Assembly: GCA_032358165.1 (NCBI GenBank)
Contig: JAALGY010000023.1
Span: 806,001-870,000, forward strand
Direction: 5' to 3'
DNA length: 64,000 nt
Source: Diplosphaera chodatii
Lineage: Eukaryota; Chlorophyta; Trebouxiophyceae; Prasiolales; Stichococcaceae
The position numbers and the translations under genes are program-made. Every line of letters starts with the position of its first letter. Positions within the stretch are counted from its first letter, which is position 1. Under the pieces are notes generated by a model, which had not been told where the DNA came from, did not search any database, and was given only the letters and a program-made list of their open reading frames with translations. Shown here one piece after another: positions 22,459 through 33,041 of this stretch.

Positions 22459-23230
22459 GTTGCAAGCTGCGTCGATCTGAACCTAGGTACCTCGTCCTTC
22501 ATAATCAGTCACCTGCCCTGTTGTATGATCCGAGGCTTACATCGCAAGCCTGATACAGTACTCGATGGCAGCCGCTGCATTGACTCATGGGTTCCGGAAG
22601 TTCATATGCATTCTTGAAGGTCTGCAGCTGGTCACCAAAGCAGCGTCAAAGTAGTCCGACGATGTTGAACACCTCTTTGAAAAACAGTTCAAAACAGGCC
22701 AGCGCGACAGTTACGCTGATCATACATATTTGATGCACCACCCGTGCTAAGCCTTGGATATCAACACGGTTGGAAGTGCGAAGCTACCGAGTTGGGGGGT
22801 GCACAGCGCAGCTGCACTGCAGACGGCTGCAGCACAGCTCCTCACGTGAGTCGGGTGCAGCTGCTGTTCGCCAGGATATCGGAGTGGAGACTCATGCTGA
22901 GGGTTCACGAGCTTGATGAAGCTCACAACAATGACAAGGTGGGTCAGACGACGCTGTCAAGACCAGTGCACTGACGTCACTGCACATGAGGTCAGCTTGC
23001 CTCGAGTGCCATCGTGAACATGGCAAACCAGCCTATAAACGGCGCGAGCAATCTGGTGGCTCTTCATGACATCTCGAAAAGGTTTCAGCGGATCCTCGAC
23101 ACATAAGCTCGGCTAGACGCAAAAGTGTCGGTTCCAGCCCGAACCAAGCAGCTGGACCCCTCGCTATCCCAATCCAGCCTGCAGCTGTCCGCATGCTAAC
23201 GGCAGTACGCACATTGCATGCGCGGCAGTT
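22459..23230. other. Divergent intergenic region between DEG5 and DP
   Basis: This stretch of 772 bp lies between two divergent starts. A short open frame at 22744-22974 (+) has no family likeness and no clear splice context. I read the region as promoters and 5' UTRs, although a small upstream exon cannot be excluded. Confidence 0.5.
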
Positions 23231-26200
23231 ATGGACCACATCACAGACGCGCACCATCGCGCGTGCGCGTGGCTGGCAACACAGCCGCTGGATGTGGATC
23301 TGGGACTGCCGCAGGCGCAGCAGATCTCAGTGGCACCAGCCCGCCAGCCATACGTGTTTCGGCAGGCGCATCAGGCTAGTATCCTAAGGGATCAACACCC
23401 CAACCGTGTCGTCTCGCAGGGCTTGTACCCGGTCGCAGCCCAGTGGGGCGTCATCCAGCAGGGCGTGCTGGCCGATGTCAGAGGTTTGCATTGTGCTACT
23501 ACCCATGCCTCGATTGCTGATAAAGTGGTGATGACACCTCCAAGATCTGCCGTTTGCATGTATACCATGTTTTCTGACCTACTGCGCAGCACTGGCATGA
23601 GCACAAGTGACAGGCTTCCCCATAAAATGGGCATGCAGGCCTCGAGCGACGGGCGCCTGCGCATGGGCAACAGCGACCGGCATCCATGCCGCCACCTGTT
23701 CCCCGCTTGCCGAATCCCCCCCTCGCCAAAGGGACCACAGGCCCTCAACATGCAGCTTCAAGTCTCACCAAGCCCTGGCAGCAGCCGTCGGCTCAGGAAC
23801 CTCAGCAGCTGTCGGGGCCCCGACAGCAGGTGCTGTCCGTGGGCGTCCCTGCAAGCGATGTCGTCATTGGCAATCGCCCCGTGACGCCGCCTTTGCGACC
23901 AGCGATGCCACTGCAGCAGCAGCTGCGCACGGGACAGCAGTCACCCAGCGGGCAGCGACAGGTGGCAGGTGGCGCAAGTGGTCATCCGCTGCCAGCAGAT
24001 GATGTGACGATAGTTGGGCGCGAGGTTCCGATCGAGGTTGCGACCGACGGGCTGCCGTACCTGCCCATGGAGCTGGGGTCCCCGGCAACACCCGAGGAGC
24101 GAGGTGCAAAGGCCGCTGTAACATGTCGGAGCGTTGTGCGATGCGACCTCAGTGTAACGTTTCTGACCATTGAGACAGAGCAGGCTACCTGAGATACGCG
24201 CGCTGTTCACGTAGGCGAACTACTGCTGCAAAGATCAGAGGCAACAGCCGATCGCATAGCTGCGCAAGCAGCCGGGATGGTCGCCCGGCAGCGGCTTGAG
24301 GCCGGCAGTGCCAATGCTGAGGCTATTGCGAGTGCTGCAGCTGCGAAGCAGGCCAAGAAAAGGTGATGGCTTCATGACCCATCCATACCTGCGATGCATG
24401 ACGCTGTACATCTTGCCATGACTGTGGCAGCTTTGACGCCTGCTGTTACAATCCGGGTAAGGATGCTGCTGTAGGCCATTGCGCATGCCACCGCAGCCAG
24501 AGCCGGTGGCAGGGCGTGCCGCAAACAAGGGCCTGCGCCACTTCAGCATGAAGGCAGGCATGCTGCTGTGCATACAGGAGCATCCACCGCTCTACCACTG
24601 ATACTGCGCTGCCTCCCAGAATCACCAGCTTAGCTCTCAAGACACAGCGTGGCCATTGGCTATATGCAGGTATGCGAGAAGGTGGAGTCGAAGGGACGCA
24701 CCACCTACAACGAGGTGGCAGATGAGCTTGTGCGCGACTTTGCAACCCCGCCAGAGCCTGGTGACTACAGCTCTGTTCTGCTCGCTTCAGATGCTGACAC
24801 ATGATGCACAGAACGAAGGACACCGTTGCTTGCATGTGCGTGCCATATGCAGCGATCCAATGCCGCATTTCGCTGCAGGGTCGCCAACTGGTGTTGGGTT
24901 CGACGAGAAGAATATCCGGCGGCGAGTGTACGATGCGTTGAATGTGCTCATGGCAATCAGCGTCATTCGCAAGGAGAAGAAGAACATCCAATGGTAAGGC
25001 GTGTGCACTTGAGCCAGCGTATCCTAGGTCAGTTGAGCTACCATGGCAACCTACCGTTCAGACATTGCCACTGTTCCAGCCACCTCTCGCTCGAGTCACA
25101 ACACGCCGGCAACCAGCGCGTCTGGCCAACAGGTGTGGCCTGGCGGCAGGACTGGCAGGACCAGCATGCGAGGCCGCACGCGCTGAGCGCACTCGCCTGC
25201 GAGCGCACCTGCTGCAGCAGCACACCTTCCTGCAGGTGTTGCATCTATTTCACGTTGCTGCACACCATTCACAATTCGCAGCCGAGTCATCGTGGGGATG
25301 TGCCTATTGACCACAGTCGCAGAGACCCACATACATTTCGAAACCAGATGCCCTTTATGACCCCTCAGTTGCAGATGTTCCTTTGGTCAAATCTGCAGGA
25401 ACTGCTATCACAGCACCGGGCTCTCCAGAGCCTCATAGCCCGGAACCGTGATGCACCTGTCGAGGCAGTGCAGGCAGCAGCAGCGTCATGCGGCGGTCCT
25501 ACGCCACTGCAGCTACCCTTCATCATCATCCAGGTACTGCTCTCGGGAAGCTTGAATGCCTCCGATGTAAATACGGATTCCCATCCAGCGTTGCTGTTGC
25601 ACAGGCGCACAAATTGTATGATGTGTCTAATGTTGGCTGATGGTCCATAGCGTAGGCAGGACACGAGGCCCAGGTGGAGCTGCAGCTATCGGACGACTCG
25701 ACCGAAGTACATTTTGACTTCCACAAGTGCGCCATGCAGCACGCTGCCTGCAGCATGGCCAGTTGCCACAGCTCTGCACACTGTATGCTTGTTCTGCATG
25801 CTGTGTGCTGGGGTTGTGTTGATGGGCCTCAACTGGGACTGTGCAGCCGAGCTACCTGTGCTCTCATGCAGCACACCCTTCAAGATCCATGGCGATGACA
25901 CACTCCTTAAGCTCATGGACCTGACGGTGAAGCCTTCACCACTGCCGCCACTGGGCAGCCGCCCAGCAAGTGGCAAGCGCCGTCGCAGCTCCCCAACGCC
26001 ACTCGGTCAGTGACAACAAGCAACCTGTGCTCTGGTTGTCCCAGGCATGTCACTCACTTCAGGGTGAGGGCCCAGGAAACTGCCTGATGTTCGTCACTAC
26101 ACCCTATGTTCGCATTTTCGAACAGAGACCTTGGTATGTCACCATCGCTCACACTGTGTTGCCAGAGGCAAGGTCAGCGGCAGGCATGAGCAGCCTGCCA

Positions 26201-26903
26201 CTGGCGCCGCGGAGAGCAGCAGATGTGCTCATGACGTCGCCCAGCATCATCCTGAGCCCCATTCGCGTGCCAGCGGCGGGGCTGATGCCCCCTCGGAGCA
26301 GCACCGGTGGTCGCCTGGGCCCAGGTGGGCAGTGGGGATGGTCTCAGGCTGCCCTGCAGCATCTGCTTGGCAAATCATGCTTGCACAGGGGCGTCATACA
26401 GTTGGTCATGGCTGGAGGGGTACCCATGCAAAATGTAGACTGTGATGCCATACTATCATATGATCGCAGGGCTGCCGCCTCCCCCTGGCGCTGCTGCCAG
26501 CCGGCCAGTCGACCCAGCAGGCAACCGCATGCATGCAGTGGGTTGCAGCCTGAGCACGCCGACGCTGAGTGCGCTGTGGAACAACGCCGATGCGCCCTGC
26601 TCTGCCCTCATGGCAGCGCTGTTGCAGGTGGGATGCTCCGTATGTCTGCCAGCAGGCATTGGCATAGTACCTATAACCCAGCCATGGCCGTCGTCTGTTC
26701 TCGGACGTGGCCCACTTCACAGTATGCACACCAATGAAGTGCATGGTGTGTACTACAGGGTGCAATGCGGGATGATGAGTACATTGTCCTGCAATGCAGG
26801 CACCTGCATCAACACCGCAGCAGCCACCGCAGCAAGCAGTCAGCACTGCAGTGCTTCAATGATGCCGGTAGATGTGAGCGCAGAGCTTGCGCCCAATGAT
26901 TGA
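23231..26903 (+). CDS. DP: DP transcription factor (E2F dimerisation partner)
   Basis: DP heterodimerises with E2F to control G1/S genes. The N-terminal ~250 residues are Gln/Pro-rich and poorly conserved. The winged-helix DNA-binding domain starts with KGLRHFSMK (about 24520-24545). It continues in [20 protein letters not shown] (from 24669) and in [20 protein letters not shown] plus [11 protein letters not shown] (about 24880-24996). The dimerisation coiled coil reads [20 protein letters not shown] and [16 protein letters not shown]. The DP marker strands [26 protein letters not shown] and [15 protein letters not shown] follow. A C-terminal Ser/Pro/Ala-rich extension runs to AELAPND. The intron after HFSMK appears to start with GC (AAG|GCAGGC), because no in-phase GT donor keeps the conserved SMKVCEKV junction. 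Exons in the C-terminal extension are tentative. Confidence 0.9.
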
Positions 26904-27326
26904 TCAGTGTATATATTAGGGCGCAGAACATTCTGTGTGTACTCCTTGATGACTTCAATGGTTTACGCTATTACACCTGCCAATAACCCTTTCTGCACAG
27001 GGCGACAGGTTGCATCTGGAGCAGTTGCGCGCTGTGCAGTGTATCAATCCAATACTGGTTCCAGTCACCCCTGCTGTAGCATCATCCTGATTTGTCAAAC
27101 AGTGTGGCTCCCTGCCAGGCCTCAGCTGTCCCAGCTGCTGCATGTGATGACACTGTCCAGTGTCTTGCTACACTGGGACTCAACCACTGAACATGGCCAG
27201 AAGCGTCTCGAGCACATTCCGACATGCAGCATTTCCAGGCTGCTGTCACTGCTGCTGATGCTGGCAGCTCGTGACAAGCAGCACGCCACAGCCTGTATGT
27301 GCCGTTGCCGCCACCCCACTACAGCC
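26904..27326. other. Convergent intergenic region between DP and GUN4
   Basis: This stretch of 423 bp is made of the two 3' UTRs. A minus-strand TGTAA near 26970 could serve GUN4. No coding signal is seen. Confidence 0.6.
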
Positions 27327-28703
27327 TCACTTCACCCAGCTGGGTGCGCCATTCGAGGATCCACTTGAGCCCTTCCGCTCGAAGGCTGGGTGCTCAAAGA
27401 TTGCCTACAGTCCAGAAGGTTTGCAATCAGGGCCCCTTCATCTGCAGGCACCTTCTGGCTGCCTTGTCTGACTGCAGCATTCGGCAGTCAGCATGTACCA
27501 CGTGCCTGCAGCTTGTAGCTGTGGCATGCGCACCGCAACTCCGCAGCATAGGCTGCTCCACGGTTGCATGCTTACCTGGATCAGCTGTGTGCCGCGCAGG
27601 GCATTTGTGAGCGGCAGGTGGCCCTTTGGCGCATCAACTGTGTACATGAACTCCATTGGCCATTTCCTGTAGTTGTTATTCTCCCCCTGCAATGGTTAAG
27701 TTGCCAGGGTTTGTACATCGCATGTTGCTTGGCCGGGTTGCACGGCCAATGCAGGCTCGAAACATGGGCTGATATGCAAACAGCAAAATGCACACCTGGG
27801 TCCAGTCGATCTTCTTGAAGAATCGGCTCCAGTACTTGCTCTGCTGCATCCAGACTTCCTTTTGTACGCTGTAACCAAACTTGCCGCTGCTGGCTGCTTT
27901 CCAGAGAGCATCGATCGTCTGCAGGTCCTGGTCTGGAATGAACTTCACCTCTGCAGCACAGAAGTCAAGCCATCCTTTGCTTGTGTATCACAGTCTCAAG
28001 ACAAGGAATCGCGTCAAGGTAGGTGATCATGTGTTACCCATATGCAACGAATCATTAAATGCGATTTATGCGCAGGGTGCATCCACACTATGCGTGTTCA
28101 GCGACTCCACTTCGCTACACTGCAGAACCGCTTTCACGCTGATGCCAGCGCACCTGTGAAGTACACCCAGTTGCGCTTGATGGCGCCGGGACCAGCCAGC
28201 TGTATGAGTTCATCCCGTGTGATGTCGTCTGCCTTCTGGAAGTCGCCCTCCTTGAGCGCATCACGCAGCGCGGCGTAGTCTCGGCCGGCCTGTGCGAATG
28301 AGCTCCTTCCTTGTAACAGGCCTCAAGCGTCAAGTTTCTCGCACGCACTTTCAGTGATAGCTTGGTTTCCAGTTGGCAGCATGACGATGATTGCAGCATC
28401 CCGCACCTCTGATGTCAGCGGCACGTCATCCACTTTCGAGCTGCCGGATGCAGGTGCGCTGGAAGGCTGGGCCTCGTCCTCCTTGCTGCCCGCTGTGCTG
28501 GCGCTGAGATCATCAAGCGTGGCACTTGCTGCTGCCACCTGTAGCCTGTGCCGCACTTCGTACGCTGCCGCTGGGCTGAAGACGAGGCCGTTGCCACCCA
28601 CGCGGGCGCAGAGGCGCTGTGCTTGCGGAGTTGCGTGGGAATGACTCCTCGGATGAGTCTTGCAAAGCGCTGCGTTTCCACACAGTATCTGTGTGACCTG
28701 CAT
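27327..28703 (-). CDS. GUN4: GUN4, tetrapyrrole-binding activator of Mg-chelatase (chloroplast)
   Basis: GUN4 binds protoporphyrin IX and Mg-protoporphyrin IX, stimulates Mg-chelatase and takes part in plastid-to-nucleus signalling. The first exon gives a transit peptide and a Ser-rich acidic linker. Exon 2 encodes the helical N-terminal part: AGRDYAALRDALKEGDFQKA, DDITRDELIQLAGPGAIKRN and WVYFT. Next come VKFIPDQDLQTIDALWKAAS and GKFGYSVQKEVWMQQSKYWS then RFFKKIDWTQ (about 27795-27945). The GUN4 signature follows, NNYRKWPMEFMYTVDAPKGH then LPLTNALRGTQL. The last exon reads IFEHPAFERKGSSG and ends at 27327. All core porphyrin-pocket elements seem present. It shares a 295 bp divergent promoter region with chloroplast ascorbate peroxidase. 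Confidence 0.95.
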
Positions 28704-28998
28704 GTTGCTCTGTTTGTAGATGTCAGCTATTGATAAGCAGCGCTAACGATCACAGCAAGCAGTAACAGGTTGCCTCAATGCAACTGCTGCGCCGCTAAGA
28801 TCTCGGTGATATGGTCGCAGTAGGGTATTGAGGAAGGACTGGACGAAGTCCTGACGTCATGCTGCCTCCTCTTATCACCCGTGCATGCAAGCAGCATGCA
28901 AAGCTGCAGATTAAAGAAGTGAGCTTGCCTTTGCATCGCCGGTGGCATCATCATCTGCGCAAGCTCAAATTCGCGCCGTTTCTGTGACACACAACACC
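28704..28998. promoter_or_regulatory. Shared divergent promoter region of GUN4 and APX
   Basis: Only 295 bp separate the start codons of GUN4 (-) and chloroplast APX (+), so both promoters and 5' UTRs lie here. I see no unambiguous TATA box. Co-regulation by light or singlet oxygen is an inference from the gene pair. Confidence 0.5.
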
Positions 28999-31507
28999 AT
29001 GCAGGCTGCTCTGTCATCCGCTGTGCAGATGTCCCTCCAGTCTTGCAGGCATGCAGGCCCCACCGTCCGGGCCATGCGGCAGCCGTGTCCCATCGCACAT
29101 GGCATGAGCCGCCTCAGCAGGTCCATCAACGGCCAGTCCCTGAAGCGGCAGCCGCTCGTTCCTAGCCGGGGCCATGCCGCGCTTGTGCAGGCAAACCAGC
29201 TGACCGTCGATGAGAAGGTGCAACACACTGCAGAGCGTTGCACGGTGTTGTCTGACGATTGCACAATGCTGATTGCATGCTGCGAACCACACCATGCAGG
29301 CCCCCTTGAGGTACAAGGATGCGGAAGATGACATGCGTGGTGCATCGTGCAGAGGGAAGTGATGCGCAGCGCCCAGCAGGCTATTAAGGACATCATCCTC
29401 AGCAAGCACTGCAACCCGATCATCGTGCGTCTAGCATGGCACGACTCGGGCAGCTACGACAAGGTGGGTGCTTTGGTGTTGTGACGAAGAGCAGGCAGTG
29501 TTGGGTCGGGTGTGCTGTTTGGTGTGTTGCTGAGTACACTTCCACCTGCGCCCGTCCAGCTGTGTTCGAGGTGTGGCGTCATTGAGTGTGCTTTGCTTCT
29601 CTGGTGTAGAACATCAAGGAATGGCCGCAGCGGGGAGGCGCCAACGGCAGCATCCGCTTCTACCCGGAAATCCAGCATGCTGCCAATGCTGGTGAGGCAA
29701 CCACGAAGTCTAGATGCACGGCCAATATGCCTCGAACTCTGATGGTTTAGGTGTCCGCCAGCACTGATGACTATGCATTCGGTGCTCTACTAGGGTCGAG
29801 TAGCTTCCACTGCACACAGCACTGCAAACGTGGACTCAGCAGCCAAATGGCAAAGTCGTGGAAGGCGCTCGCCTCTCCATGTGACTAGCCTCGGCCACTC
29901 GATGCTCATCGACGTGGAGTGACTGATGCAGGCCTGACATCAGCGCTGGAGCTGCTGAAGGAGGTGTCAGACAAGCATGAGGGCGCGTCGTATGCGGACG
30001 TGTTTCAGCTGGCATCTGCAACCGCCATCGAGCTGGCGGGCGGCCCGAAAATCCCGCTGCGCTTTGGCCGCCGCGACGCACGCACAGAGGAGGACTGCTG
30101 CCCCGAGGGCCGCCTCCCAGGTTGGCTCCAGCATGTTGTGGCACGATGCTGTTGTGCTGCAAAGTAGACGTGTTGCTGCATTAATCTTTTGTTGGCACTT
30201 GGCTATCTTGGCACTTGGCTATCACCTCATACAAAGCAAGCTCACCGCTGAGTAAGGAGCAAGTACATCAAGTGAAGTCGTGGCATAGTTAGTTTGACAC
30301 GTGATGGCATTCACTCGGCCATATGCAGCTGGCGAGGGCGACCCGAAGCAGGGCTGGCCTAACAAGGCCTCCAGCGCAGCGGAGCACCTGCGCCATGTGT
30401 TCCACCGCATGGGCCTGAGCGTGAGTTGCCAGCTACGAGACCAACCATCTGGTCGCGTCTTGGCGATTCGCTGCTCTCTTGTGCGGCATACCTTTGTGTC
30501 CTGGCTTGAGCAGTGCTGCTGCACCATTGCAGGACAAGGACATCGTGGCGCTGTCGGGCGCGCACACGCTGGGCCGCGCCAAGCCAAGCCGCTCCGGCTT
30601 CGGCAAGGAGGTGCCCACCCATCAGCACAGCGCTTGCAGCTGGCAGCCCACTGCTGTCTGCGCGTGCCAGCCCTGCTGTCCAGCATGTGCCTGGGAGGAT
30701 GGCCTGCACCAGTCCAACGTGACAAGGGCAGGTGTTGCTGTGATGGTGTGCACTCATATCTGATGCGCGACCCTGCAGGCGACCAAGTACACGAAGGATG
30801 GGCCTGGCAACCCTGGCGGCAGCAGCTGGACGCCCGAGTGGCTCCACTTTGACAACTCATACTTCACAGAGGTGTGCACTCTGCAATGTCAACGGTTGCC
30901 TTTGCACCTATGTGCTATCGTGCATCTCATCAAATGGGAACTGCAGGACCCTCATCAACCCTCTGCCTGACGGAAGGTGATGCTGATCTCTTGGCGTGCT
31001 CCCACGTGGCATGATCCAGCTGGCGATGCTTGCAGGTTCGGGATGAGAAGGACCCGGAGCTGCTGGTGCTGTCCACCGACCGCTGCCTGTTTGAGGACGA
31101 AGGCTTCAGGTGAGCCGGGCAGATCAGGTGCTGTTGCATGCAGATGCTCACAGCCGGTGTGCCACGTTCCAAGTGGTGCTGGACGGACAGCTGACGTATC
31201 GCATGGTGCTGGTGTAGGCCACATGCGGAGAAGTATGCTGCGGACCAGGACGTGTTCTTCAAGGAATACGCCGAGTCGCATGTGAAGCTGTCTGAGGTGA
31301 GCCATGTGTCTCACCTGTTGCAACGCTGTACAGCCAATGTCGTGATAGTCCAGAAGAGGTGTCTGGTCCTTCTGTATCTCCGCACGAGAGCCATGCATAT
31401 CAGCTGCCGCCTTGCAATTGGTATGGCGAACCAGTGGTCTGACCTCCCTGTTGCTTGGTGTGCAGCTGGGCGCAGACTGGGTGGACGAGCCCTGGACGCT
31501 GGACTGA
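28999..31507 (+). CDS. APX: Chloroplast (stromal-type) ascorbate peroxidase
   Basis: This haem peroxidase reduces H2O2 with ascorbate in the chloroplast. The N-terminal exon encodes a Ser/Arg/Met-rich transit peptide ([29 protein letters not shown]). Next come [20 protein letters not shown] and the distal catalytic motif [15 protein letters not shown], then [18 protein letters not shown] and [20 protein letters not shown] then [12 protein letters not shown]. The proximal haem His is in [20 protein letters not shown], and the Trp/Asp region reads [18 protein letters not shown]. The last exons give [35 protein letters not shown] and [12 protein letters not shown] before the stop. About ten exons are involved. 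There is no C-terminal membrane helix, so a stromal form is likely. TGTAA lies 15 nt after the stop. Confidence 0.95.
30192..30223. repeat. Perfect 16-bp tandem duplication in an APX intron
   Basis: TTGGCACTTGGCTATC occurs twice in direct succession with no mismatch, inside an intron of the ascorbate peroxidase gene. Confidence 0.95.
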
Positions 31508-32237
31508 GCGGATGGTGGATGTGTAACGGATGGTCGATGTGTACCTCACACACTTGGAGTGGTCGGCACTGCCACTGCACGATCCTGAGGCTGACCGTGG
31601 TGCAATGCATCGGGACCGCCTGATGGTTGCTGCAGCAGCGTGTCTGCCGCTTCCTTCGCAGTCAGCTGCGCATGCTTAGCTCGGCCAGTATGTGCGATAC
31701 ACTGAACACCGTTACAGCCACTGCCACGATTAGCATTGATGATTTCATGCAGCGCTGCATTGGCGCTGCATTGGGGCATGTGTGCACACGAGAAGACAAT
31801 TGGGTTTGCTCACTGAGACGAGGGGATTGTGACCATCAGAAGCATTGTTACGAAGACGTCTCGCAGTTTCAAAGTCGTAACGCCCACCGAAGCGTCAAAT
31901 CAGCACAGCAAATGCAACACCATGAAATGCTGCAGCAGCGGCAATGGTGATGCCCCATGTCGTCTGACCAGCGCAAATGGCAGCACCACAGCAGTCCATG
32001 CGTTTGCACAATTGCACCACACACTTTGGATTGACGACCGGACTTACGCGTCGCGCGTCTGATCACGCAGAGTGAACGGCGCCTCACTGCTTAACTCGAT
32101 TGTCAATTGCATCCCGCCCTGGCTGCATGCTGGGCTGAATTCACGCGCGACTGCCTCGCACCTCCGCAGATCCAAAAGAACAAGTCATTTGAGAATTGTG
32201 CAAGTCAGATTCGGACAGTTTGCGGCCGGGACCCATC
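31508..32237. other. Intergenic region between APX and COX19
   Basis: This stretch of about 730 bp holds the APX 3' end (TGTAA at 31522-31526) and the upstream region of COX19. A first COX19 exon with an ATG may lie here, but I could not identify one. No other feature is seen. Confidence 0.5.
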
Positions 32238-32697
32238 ACGAGTGCGGGCGGAGCTTTTGGTGGCGCCCGTGGCGTCGCACCCAAGCCGCCAGACAAGGGG
32301 GTTTTCCCTCTCGATCACTTTGGCGAGTGTAAGGAGGTATGTGTGGATGCACGTATCTGGTGCCTAGACAACTAGGTTGTCACAGGGATTGTTGCATCAT
32401 GCAGTGTCCAACACAGTGGCGTGATATCATGCCGCTGGCATGCTTGCGCAGATTATGCAGGAATACATGGCATGCCTGAAGCAGCACGGCAGCGTGGCAG
32501 AACAGTGCAGACCCCTGGCGAAGAAGTACTTTGAGTGCCGTATGGAAAGGTGCACTGTTCAACGGGAGTGGACCATTTGCTGCTGTACATCGTGTGCAGG
32601 ATGTGCACCATACCTGCACCATGCTTCTTGCAGGGACCTCATGGCTCAGCAGCGACTGGAGGATCTAGGCTTCCGAGAGGGCGGCTCAAATAAATGA
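32238..32697 (+). CDS. COX19: COX19, mitochondrial twin-CX9C cytochrome c oxidase assembly factor
   Basis: COX19 works in copper delivery and redox control during complex IV assembly in the intermembrane space. Three exons are visible: about 32238-32336 ([32 protein letters not shown]), 32453 to about 32547 ([29 protein letters not shown]) and about 32634-32697 ([20 protein letters not shown]). Both CX9C pairs are intact when exons 1 and 2 are joined: GEC-9-C and QC-9-C. The homologous protein usually begins MSAGGAFGG, but here the codon before SAGGAFGG is ACG (32238-32240). No in-frame ATG exists between it and an upstream in-frame TGA. The true start is therefore either a non-ATG codon or an unrecognised upstream exon. 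Confidence 0.85.
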
Positions 32698-33041
32698 TTT
32701 GTCGGCTGACCTAGAACAATATCGTTTCACGCCAGTTTGACATCCTTGTGCAGCACATCCGTGAGATCCAAGGTGAGCTTCTGAGTGCAGCGACGCTTGC
32801 TTGGTGCCCTTTCACGACAAACAGGCGGTTAAAGGACTCTGTGTTTGTTGTACTGGCAGGAAAGCATGGAGCACTCGATGTGCGTTTATGTGGCTACATG
32901 CGGCTGAGGCGCTGAGCACGGCTTACGTACCGCTGAGTGATACACACTTGCTGCATACTGATGGTACCTCTGACACGTGTAACTACATACAAGAAGTGAT
33001 CAAACACCGATTCATCACGGATGGCCGAGCCGAGTGGGCTC
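32698..33041. other. Convergent intergenic region between COX19 and EHD
   Basis: This stretch of 344 bp contains a plus-strand TGTAA near 32977 that may end the COX19 transcript. No coding signal is seen. Confidence 0.6.

Noticed and set aside
22744..22974. Small plus-strand frame between DEG5 and DP
   Set aside because: It is a short frame with no conserved motif. Without transcript data it cannot be supported.
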